NCBI RefSeq assembly: GCF_002105155.1
Contig: NW_019029055.1
Location: forward strand, 48,966 to 112,965
From: Lobosporangium transversale
Lineage: Eukaryota > Mortierellomycota > Mortierellomycetes > Mortierellales > Mortierellaceae
Length of the DNA stretch: 64,000 nucleotides
Direction: 5' to 3'
How positions within the stretch are numbered: position 1 is the stretch's first letter; every line of letters begins with the position of its first letter. Shown piece after piece: positions 54,904 through 64,000 of this stretch. Made by a program: the position numbers and the translations under genes. The notes below the pieces were generated by a model. The model ran no database searches and was not told the DNA's origin. It saw nothing but the letters and a program-made list of their open reading frames with translations.

Positions 54904-57402
54904 TGACAAAGTTTCAGTACGAATAGGAGCACTGCTTCTGTCTGCAAATTCCCAGAAGATATCTCTGAATCTTGTTCCAATTTGCGCTGCGCTTTTTTCT
55001 GTCAAGCACCTTGCAACTGTCTCTTCCTTTTATTCAAGTAAACCATTTTATTTCGATATTTTGCGATGTGTAAAGGAAGAAAGGATATTTTTTAAAGGTA
55101 TACATGTAGAGAAATGAGCTTTTTTTTGGAAGAGAGTGAAGATGAACACCAAAATGGCGGCCATGAGTGCTTCATAAACAATGTGACTGCGGTGATGTGA
55201 AAACGCAACAAATTAAGGTTTTTTCCCAAATTTTTTCGCGACTAGATGCGGGACACTATAGCCTTAATAACAGCGTCCTTACGACTGTCGAGAGTCCTTT
55301 GGGTTGTCAAAGTGAAACGAGCAATGGCAATTTTAAACAGTTTTTCGAACGTGTCTTGCGACAAAGGCCCGACATCAACGACATAATCTGAATTCCTGAG
55401 GACGGACCTTTCAAACTTTGCAGTGCTCGTGAACACAACACACGCTCCACTATTTACACCACTCGTCCAAGTGTTGAAGCAACCCAGAGAACGCAGGACA
55501 GGAAGCCTACTTGTTGCTGAAGGTACGTTGTCGGGAAACAAAGCACCATGCTCATCGACAATGAAGAGAGTCTTTTTCCCTTGTTGTTGGAGTAAGTCTC
55601 CTAATATGTACTCGGCAATAGCTTCCACACTCCCACAATTTGCCATGGTGGAGAGCTCTTTTGCAGTCAAGATATCCTTATTGAGATCTAGGAAGCGTTG
55701 ACAAATCACTCTTGATGCCCTCACATTCTCCTGACAATCAGCAAGGGTATTTGCGTCAGCGATGTAAAGAACTGGCCAGCCGTGAGCATATGCCCTTAGC
55801 GGCAAGAAACCATGTTATATAGGACTTCCCGACCCCTTTGGGTCCAGTCAAACATTTTGCAAACCCCAAACCAGTCTCTTTCTTCATCTCTTCCCATAAT
55901 TCCATCATCTGCTCGGTAACAAGGAGACCTTGAATACCTGTTCCAAAGCCTATTGGGCGTTGACCAAGACTTTCTGTCTCAACTTGATCGCCAACCCTGA
56001 CATTCTTCAGTGATGAGAAGCTCAAGCGACTTTTCGGCTGGCACCAGGTACTATTGAGCATGTCTGTCATGAGCTTGGGCAAATATACTGTCTCCCCATT
56101 GGCTAAAGTATACAACGGTCCTTCGGGTATCGAGGGACGACGGCGTTTCGAATAGCGCCCTTTGAGCATATAAGAATAGTGGGATGGCGTGAGTATGTAA
56201 TAAATAAACGAGCATCCTCAAGTATCATCAAAACCATAGATATAGTCGGAGTGATCAACTCACCTCTTGAACTCTCGTCTCCTACGTCTTCTAGGTCCCT
56301 TTTTGGGCATCTCGGGGCTGTTTAATACCCATAGAATAATAAACAAGAGGATAGTTAGATATGGGGCTTTGATAAAAGCTATGATGATGTAATACACTAT
56401 CCAATGAGCATGTTGCCACATGCTTCATCAACTGAAAATATCAAAAACCAGTCCGTCGAGAGTGCAATTCGCGAATTGAAAATTCTAATAATCATTTGAT
56501 CAAACCAGCACCTACAGCTGATGGACGTAAATGAACCCGAACCACGAACAAAAAAAAAAAAAAAAAAAAAAAAAACAACGCTGTGAAAGGACGAAAAAAA
56601 TAGCAGTGGGAGTCTGAGGATGTGTACGGCCATGGGGGAGACTTTTTAAATTCTTTTATAGAGAAGAAATCCAAAGTCGCCCCAGTTAAATAGTTAAGCC
56701 GAGATACATCTCAACAACATAAAAAAGAGAGGAGATACCACATGACCGTGTTGGGACAGGAATAAGTTTCATCAGTTGAAAACATAATCATCAGTTCACC
56801 AAGAGCTAAATACATACCTTGCGGCGCCTGCTTGACAATAACGGATGCCGTTCGGCTGGTCATCACGTCCAACTTAACTGAACAACCGGGAGAGATATTT
56901 ACGGCAAAAGATCTTGCTTTCCTCTCAGCAATGCAATGTATTGTTAGCTTGGCTGGCTCGGGAATTTTGGGCTCGTGCTTGGTTGGCTTGGGGATTTTGG
57001 GCTCATTAGTGCTTGAAGACCCTTCGTTCGCTTCTCCTTTTCTTTCTTCTTTCTTTCCATACGGTTTATTTTGAGTATTTGGAAGTAGTGATGATATTTC
57101 GCTGTTTTCCATTGTGATCTCGAAACTGGTTAAAACAAAGGAAAATGGACAGAGAGCAGAGAATAGGGATATTAGATAGGAATGCTAAAGGATGTTAATT
57201 GTAGTAGCAGGATGGTTCAAAGTTTTGAAGTTGTGATAGAGGAAAGAAAATAAAAAGTTGTATGCGCGAAGCAGGGACGAGGTTTTATGTCACCATGATA
57301 ATATATTGTTTCAGTCTCGCCACCAGGTCACCAGTCCGAGGTTGAAGCTCACGTGAGGACAAACGCGTATTGCAATTTGTGACCATCTTAGGTTGATTGC
57401 TT
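54904..57402 (-). repeat. Palindrome 2, inner right arm
   Basis: Reverse complement of 48,275-50,770; see that entry. The arm runs from the DIRS end through the 34-bp motif and the frameshifted CRN copy to 57,402, where the match stops at TTGCTT. Confidence 0.93.
55242..57112 (-). pseudogene. CRN NTPase gene, frameshifted mirror copy
   Basis: Exons by mirror: 57,112-56,818; 56,317-56,264; 56,159-55,242. Exons 1 and 2 are as in the left copy. Exon 3 carries one extra base near 55,793-55,795 (CTAAGGGCATATG against CTAAGGCATATG on the left), just after the Walker A region, so the frame stops soon after GVGKSYITWFLAAKG. Otherwise the sequence is nearly identical. A base-calling error cannot be excluded. 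Confidence 0.85.
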
Positions 57403-57890
57403 AGTAAAAAATAAAATAAAATAGCTTACTCGCAACACAAAGAATTGTTTAAACTTACATAGTTATATGTATGTGGAAGCTTGATAGAGTGTTGCCTTGC
57501 TTCGTATCAAATCTAGACAAGGAGGATTATCGAGACCCACGCACAGCCTTCAAAGCATCCTCAAATATAGATCAGCTCCCGAGCCTGCTCCCCAGTCAGA
57601 TACAAGGATGTTCCGAATGCTTCAATGTTACACCGACTACCGACTCTTGCTGAGGTTTCATTTGCCTAGCCCCGCTTGTTGACTCTGGGGATAGAGATGA
57701 TGTCGGACTTAAATCAGTACTTTGCTGCCGCCTACTGATTTTTGTATAAAATTGCTGGTGGCGGCACAAGGGGTTTAGGAGGGGTGCGATTGGAGTGTAT
57801 AATATGAAGTGAGAAATAGCCAGCAGGCTCAAGTACTCGTTTTCAATAAATATCCGACATAGCAATCGATAAAGCTTTTTAATAAAAGAG
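57403..57890. other. Right asymmetric spacer of palindrome 2
   Basis: From the arm end to the visible start of R1 copy C. It opens with an AAAAT run. No match to the left spacer and no gene recognised. It may include the start of the R1 unit, because copy A is cut by the window edge at the corresponding place. Confidence 0.45.
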
Positions 57891-60748
57891 CTCTTGGGAT
57901 CATCCTCGCCAATTCAAATGCAGAGTATAAATTGACTAGTGAATACATTTGTGTGAGCACGACCCACACCCAGCCGCGGCTTGTGGTGGTCCGGTACGGA
58001 CATGGAGGGGATTTGATGAAAGTATATTTGTGTAAGTGATATGAAATCAACGCCTGATTTGCCTCGTCTACTTTCTTTTTTCTGCAACTTGGCAGATTCA
58101 GTAGACTGCAAGTAGCGAATTTGTCGTATTCTTCCTCCTGACCATCTTTATAGTTAGATCCCCTCTTGATGGCCAGTTCTTTGATTAATATTCAAAATAA
58201 CGGGAATCGAATCTTGAACGCTTTTTAAACAGACCCACTAAACACAACAAACACTTTAAGCGGTGCATTCCATCAAGTCTACAGCCAATGAGCAAAGGCA
58301 TTACATCGGCCTTGCTTGAGAAAAATATTGAGACCATGTAGTTGTGAATGCAACTAACCAACTAAACACATAAGCCGCTAAGCCATGCTTTCCAATGAAA
58401 AAGAGCGATGCACGGTGTTGTTCTCCCCTCCAAAAAAAATAGGAGCAGCATCTTCCTCGCCTTTTGCACTACCTGGTTAAGTTGCTGTAATCAGCCCAAA
58501 AGCGCAAAAGTCCACCCAAGTGGTGGACCTTATATGTGGTTATGGAGGCCAATAGCACCAAAGCTACCCATGTTTTTGATTGGATTGCGCCTCAGGGTCA
58601 TAAATATGCCCAAACGGCAATGCTACCAGTTACTTTCGCGGAGCGACTTGCTACCAGGAACTAGTGCAGCTATTCTATTTACCCTTCTACATATTTCGCC
58701 TTCTATCGAGGAAGAGACCACAATCATAATAATCAAGGCTACCCTATCAACACTTCAGACAAACAATGTTTATTGCTAATTGTTTACTATGCTTTCACTT
58801 CTAAGCTGCATCCTACCCCAAGGATGGCCAGATATTTGAGCCTTTGGAAGTAAGTAGCTTTGATATGTGTGGATTATTGTGTGCTTGCTGGTAGCCTTTA
58901 GTTATATGTTGATTTTTTTTTTGTATATTTTTTGGTGGTGCCTTGAATGATTGGCATTGGTGGCCTCTGATTGACTGACTTTGGTCGACTGGCCTTTTCG
59001 ACTGTCTATGGTTGGCTTTCTTTAGTTGGCTGTCTAGAGCTGGCTGTCTAGAGCTGGCTGTCTAGAGCTGGCTGTCTTTGCTTGACTGGCTGTGATTGTC
59101 CGGTTTCTGTTATTCGGTCTCGACCATCCGACATCGGCCATCTGGCACCCCTTCGGTTGATTTGGCTGAGACGGAGTGTATTTGCTTCAATCAAACCAGC
59201 CTATGTTGCTTTGGTTGGGGGATTCACGGCTATCTTGACTAGCACTGCTCTTAGTGGTTTGATTGAGGCAGCCTGTGCTTGATATGATCAAACCGCCTTA
59301 CTGTTGGCTTTAATTGAGGTTGCCTTTGGGTGATTTAGTTGAAGCCGCCTATGTCCGGTCTGGCTGCGGGCCACTATGCTTGATCGAGCGGAGGTTGCTG
59401 GATGGGACTGCCTTGTATTAACCTTAGTTGCGGAAGTCTTCGGTTGACTATGGCTTTGGCGTTGGCTTTGGCGTTGGCTTTGGCGTTGGCTTTGGCGTTG
59501 GCTTTGGCGTTGGATTTGGCATTGGCTTTGACTTTTTTTTTTTTATTTTTCTTTTTCTCATCTTTTTTTGTTTTTACTCTGTGCTTCGGTTTTTATCTTT
59601 TTTTTTTTTTGTTCTTTGTTTTGCGTTTTGGTTATTTGCTTTTTTTTGTTCTTTGTTTTGTGTTTTAGTTATTTGCTTTTTTTTTGTTGTTGTTATTGCT
59701 GGATGCTGGGTGTTGTCTGCTGACTTCTGGCGCTTGACTATCGGCTTTCGGCCCTCGGTTGCTGTCTGCTTTCTGTTGGCCCTGCGTTCCGAGCCGCATT
59801 CGAAGCACGGTGCTTCTCGGTCTATTGTTGTGCCTCAGGACCCTCTACTCCCCTTATGAGCCTTGCTCTCACTTCTCCAAGCAGAGGTCTCATTGCAATA
59901 GTCTATCGAACGACTAGCCAATGAAGCCTTACTATGACCAGAGCACCTTTGGTTCAGACGGCAGGTAACAGGTCACACAACATGACGCCTTTACGCCATG
60001 CACTACACACTACAGCCAGGCGCCTGGTGCAGCTTCGCTAATTGAGGTGATCTAAGAATGGCGTCAGTAACAATGAACTATTTACTAAACACTATAGAGC
60101 TCCGAGTTGCCAAGATCCCACCTAAACAGAGAGAACAAAAGCAATGGTAGAATCAAGTTAATATGCTCTTTGCTATGTATGCGCATGTATACTTACCTGA
60201 GGTGTTATCAGGCCTTGATAACACCTGATCCTGATCCTGGTCCTGATCCTGATCCTGCTGGAGGGGGGACCTCCTTGAGGGCCGAGACTCGAGCTCTATA
60301 GGCCTAGTAAACAGGCCACTGCTACTGACTTACCATACTTGGATGACCACAACTGTGTGTCATCTATTACCTACGCGAAATCCCCAAAGGCACTCGGGTC
60401 AAAGTAAGGTCCAGAGACTAGGGGCTCTCTAGAGCTACTACAATGACCCCCCTTCAAGGAGTTGCGAGGGCCCGGCGGAGGGCTCGGCGGGCCAGAGCCC
60501 AAGCGGATGAGCCTCTAAGGGGGAGAAGACAAAAAAAAAACACGTGTGGTTAGAATATTTGGTAATCAGAGCACAGCAGCAGAGTACAGACAGAAAGTCA
60601 CGACATGTACTCTAAAAGAAACTATACTTACAGCTCCGCTTTCGCTCCGTTTTTGATAAGCACTGCAAGAGCTCATTGCAGTCTTTGGGACAATCGTCGC
60701 CGTGCGCCTAGGGCTAGTGGCCCCTGTTACAGCTAGAAGGAGGAAGAC

Positions 60749-60779
<31 letters not shown>

Positions 60780-61490
60780 GAAGATAGCTTTGTAAGTATG
60801 CTAAGCTTATTCATAGTAGGGACAACAGTGGATAATCACAAGCAAGACAAAACGAAGCCATGCATAAACTATATACTTACTTGATGACAGCAGCGAGGGC
60901 ACTTCTGTGGATGACCAGGTGAGGTTTTTTTTTTTTGATTTTTCTGGTCTGTAGTTTGCTGTTGAGTTGCTCAGAGTGTATCCTGGTTCTGCTCTGTAGC
61001 TGGCTAGGAGTTTGTATTATTTGTGGTCTAACAGTGGTGTGAAAGAGAGAGAAAGAGAGGTAGACAGGAAGTGAAAAGTCAGAACAAGTACAGTGCAGCA
61101 TAAGGTGAGAGAGTCGAGGACTTCAGTAAGGGTGAATATTTGTGAAGTGTTGCTTACCTTTCATATTGGTTGAGGAGACTGAGCTGGAAGAGAAGAGAAA
61201 AAGCGAAAGAAAAGAAAAGAAAAGAAAAGAAAAGAAAAGAAAAGAAAAGTCTATTTTATATCGAAAGCACTCGCGAGTAAAAGACGAATGGATGAATGAT
61301 GACTAGTTTTTGAAATTATTACAATAGCTAATTTTTTTACCTTTGGACCAGGGAAAGCGAGACCGATTCTTCCAAAGTATTGACTGGATAACGAATACAT
61401 ATTCAGCATCTTGCTTTTCCGCGCCTGCCAGGGAGTTTATTAAAAAATGAAATAAAATGAAATATAATATATTACAATAAAATAAAATAA
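57891..61490 (+). repeat. R1 dispersed repeat, copy C (outer right arm of palindrome 2)
   Basis: Matches copy A (1-3,500) in the same orientation, and copy B from 58,653 onward in reverse with much higher identity. The first 760 bp have no partner next to B. It includes a GGCTTTGGCGTT run (59,453-59,532), the GATCCT hexamers (about 60,226-60,258) and an AAAAG run (61,204-61,247). The match to B stops near 61,490, where a TAAAA array and then a Helitron take over. Confidence 0.85.
60371..61020 (-). pseudogene. R1 spliced small gene, copy C
   Basis: Mirror of 44,978-45,629. The start codon is ATA instead of ATG and the A tract in the first exon has 12 instead of 11 bases, shifting the frame before the first donor. 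Exons 2 and 3 are nearly identical to copy B, with TAG at 60,371-60,373. Confidence 0.55.
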
Positions 61491-61690
61491 ATAAAATAAA
61501 ATAAAATAAAATAAAATAAAATAAAATAAAATAAAATAAAATAAAATAAAATAAAATAAAATAAAATAAAATAAATAAAATAAAATAAAATAAAATAAAA
61601 TAAAATAAAATAAAATAAAATAAAATAAAATAAAATAAAATAAAATAAAATAAAATAAAATAAAATAAAATAAAATAAAATAAAATAAAA
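61470..61690 (+). repeat. TAAAA pentanucleotide array
   Basis: About 220 bp of TAAAA units with two short-unit interruptions, between R1 copy C and the 3' end of the Helitron. Apparent open frames (FILFY repeats) are translations of the array. Confidence 0.95.
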
Positions 61691-64000
61691 ACGAGCCGGA
61701 GACCGTGGCTTCGCCACGGTCGGCTCTTGCCTCGTTAGAAAATTTAATGCTTAGCCTCGTAAGACAACAAAAAGAAACATTGTCTACAGCAGCAAAAGGT
61801 TTATATTTTGACATAGGAATGAAGACAATAAACTCACGTAGGCCTTTGGCCTTTTACTACTGTAAAAATTATGTGTAAACTGTACGTTTTTTTTATTACA
61901 AAACTAAAATTCAAAGCTAAAATACAGTAGATAAAACGCAATAAAGTAGAATACAAAATATACAAAATATACAAAATAAAATACAGACGAAACTACAATC
62001 AAGAGGGAGAATATCTGATAATCACAACATTTGATAGATTAACGACGGCGAGGAGGTAACGCAGTAAATGGCAATCAAAAGACAATGTGGCTATAAAGCA
62101 TCTTTGAAGACAATGTTCCGTGTGTATGTTCCTAGCCTATCTCTTACCTTGCCGTTCGCGATAAGTACCTTAAGATTATTTGGGTCTGTACACCGTGACA
62201 AAGCAACGTAGAGATGACCATGACTGAAAACATCTTGAGGAAGATAAACACCAACATGTTTGAGTGTCTGTCCCTGGGACTTGTTGATGGTCATGGCGAA
62301 GGCAGGCTTGACTGGAAATTGTCGTCTGCAGAACATGATCGGAGAAGAATGATCATCAAGTGTCGTAAGCGGTATGCGAGGAATAAAGACACACTCTCCT
62401 TGAAATTGTCCTTTCATAATCTCGGCCTGGATCATTCTTGTGCCTAATGCACGTACAATCATGCGAGTACCATTACATAGTCCGCGCATTGGGTTCAAAT
62501 TGCGAAGAAGGATGACGGGCTGACCAACCTTTAGCTCCAGTTTAAACGGAGGCAAGCCTGGCGGGGAGAGGTTGTTCAGGTATTCCACAGGATAGTGAGC
62601 CGTAGCTGCTGCTTCGGGGTCTTGAAGGCTATCTTGACCAATATAACTGACTGACTGCTGGGTGCTACAGAGCATACTGGTGGCTAGTTGATTCAGTTTA
62701 TCGACATCCTCATTAAGGGGACTCAAGATAGCGCGCTCAATGAGCAACTCAGGAAGGAGTCTAGCATTTTCGATATCCGGAAATATCTGCTTAATGAGTA
62801 ATCGCTCATGTTCATAGTCCTTATTCACAGCTGAGGCTTCCAGGACTAAATTGTCGGGTATCCTGACATAGTCTCCATGTGTGCCAATGGTAACTGTCTG
62901 CTCTGTTCCTTCACCGATTCGAAGCAGCCATTCAACGAACGCTTGGTTTTCAGGATGGCTATTAACTCGCATATTCTTGCTCAACCTGAGTGTTGTCACT
63001 GAGGGCCAAATATAAGACCTTTTCAATGAAGCATCCTCAATTTGAGCCTGGGTCCCACGGACGACAACCGGAAGTACCTGCCTGAAGTCGCCTCCAAAAA
63101 CAAATACCTTGCCACCAAATAGAGTGTCCTGCTCCATAATATCCCGAAGCAGCCTGTCAACAGCCTCAAAACAATGCTTATGCTGCAATGGAGCCTCATC
63201 CCAGAAGACGACGGCAGCATTACGTATTTTGACTGCAGCATCTTGCCGCATGCTAAGGTTACAGATGGAGCGACAGTCCACTGGAATTGGTATCTTAAAC
63301 GTGGAGTGGGCTGTATGACCATCATGAAGGATGAGAGAGGCGATCCCTGATGAGGCAACGGCAATCACATTTAGTTTAGTTGGCCAGTGAGGCAGCCAAT
63401 GAGTGTGTTGTATAAAAATGATTTGCCTGTTCCTCCTGGCCCATCAATAAAAAACAATCTCTCATGGACCTCGCTTTTGGCTGCTTTAATGATGTGCTCG
63501 AAGGCGATTCTCTGATCGGAATTCAAGTGAACCACATTATTTAGCGCCTCTTGTTCAAATCTCCATTGTTTGTGTGCTTCACCGGCCTGCTCTTCCCTCT
63601 GTAAGGCATTGTCAAACTCTTGAGGCATCTCTGGAAAGTTAGCTAGGCAAGGACCCAAGCTCCTTTAGTATTTCATTTAGGTCGTAAAGTGCTAAGCTTA
63701 TAGCCTGTTCCTCTGCGTTGCTGCCTGCAGTAATAGTAGTCGTTTCTCCTTGTAGCCCTCTACACCTATGAAGGAAGTCTTCAGATAGGTCCCCCACGAA
63801 GCGAGTCCATAAACTCAGCGGCTCGGACAGGCTACAGTTGACCATCATAAGAGCAAATAGATGTCGCAGCATCCTAGGTGATTGATATGCAGATGCTTCT
63901 TCTAAGCAACGACACCATTCTTCATCATCCGCAAGTAGAACCATGAGCAAGAGCAGCGGAATAGAACGTATCAAAAGTCTGGTTGGTTTCTGGTATCGTA
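61691..64000 (-). mobile_element. Helitron, 3' part
   Basis: The minus-strand element extends beyond the window at its 5' side. The 3' end has the perfect hairpin ACCGTGGCTTCGCCACGGT (61,702-61,720) followed on the minus strand by CTCCGGCTCGT, and the same end occurs in the two palindrome 1 arms. Inside is the Pif1-type helicase. The terminus does not read as the classic CTRR, so exact end calling is uncertain. It abuts a TAAAA array and truncates R1 copy C. Confidence 0.85.
62091..63974 (-). pseudogene. Helitron RepHel helicase domain, frameshifted
   Basis: Pif1-family superfamily 1 helicase. The first visible piece (to 63,639) ends ALYDLNEILKELG; the next (63,658-63,371) carries Walker A FFIDGPGGTGKSFLYNTLIG; the last (63,368-62,091, 425 residues) has VIAVASSGIASLIL, VVFWDEAPLQHKH (Walker B), FVFGGDFRQVLPVV, FAMTINKSQGQTL and YVALSRC, and ends FKDAL. 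Two single-base frame changes (about 63,650 and 63,385) separate the pieces. The HUH Rep domain would be upstream, outside the window. In Helitrons this protein nicks and unwinds DNA for rolling-circle transposition. This copy is probably inactive unless the breaks are errors. Confidence 0.92.

Noticed and set aside
61440..61814. FILFY-repeat open frames
   Set aside because: Translation of the TAAAA array on the minus strand.

Overview
The window looks like a repeat-rich, gene-poor accessory region of an early-diverging fungus, most likely Mucoromycota. The reasons are short GTAAGT...YAG introns, Crinkler (CRN) proteins with a ubiquitin-like header, a CRN C-terminal nuclease domain of the type seen in Glomeromycotina and Mortierellomycotina, a DIRS retrotransposon, a Helitron, and intron-bearing IS630/Tc1 transposases. 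I see no rRNA or tRNA gene. The one ordinary metabolic gene is a UDP-glycosyltransferase (10,011-11,432, minus strand). Genus-level placement is inference.

Layout: 1-8.5 kb is a cluster of copies of a dispersed repeat that I call R1, which carries a small spliced reading frame. 8.9-13.2 kb holds a Helitron-like fragment, the glycosyltransferase and a Ty3-like gag/protease remnant. 14.0-16.5 kb is a CRN nuclease gene whose 3' end is interrupted by an intact Tc1 element with 229-bp inverted repeats. 17.4-19.4 kb holds a decayed zinc-knuckle array and another Helitron-like fragment. 19.45-37.53 kb is a palindrome with two nearly identical 4.2-kb arms around a 9.7-kb spacer. Its right arm runs into a complete nine-exon PD-(D/E)XK nuclease-like gene; the left copy is cut at the nuclease motif. 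The spacer holds a decayed DUF6589 gene, a second nuclease-like fragment, a CRN P-loop ATPase, an IS630 transposase gene and nested small elements. 37.8-40.1 kb is an apparently intact two-exon CRN gene (header, P-loop NTPase, restriction-nuclease-like domain). 41-47.4 kb has more R1 and microsatellites.

44.5-61.5 kb is a second, larger, roughly concentric inverted duplication. Outer arms are R1 copies B and C, inner arms are two copies of a three-exon CRN gene (left open, right frameshifted), and a decayed DIRS element occupies the exact centre. 61.7-64 kb is the 3' part of a frameshifted Helitron that cuts off R1 copy C.

The common theme is a CRN/REase-fold protein cluster expanding and decaying by inverted duplication and transposon insertion. 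All exon structures come from reading splice sites and phases by eye, not from transcripts.
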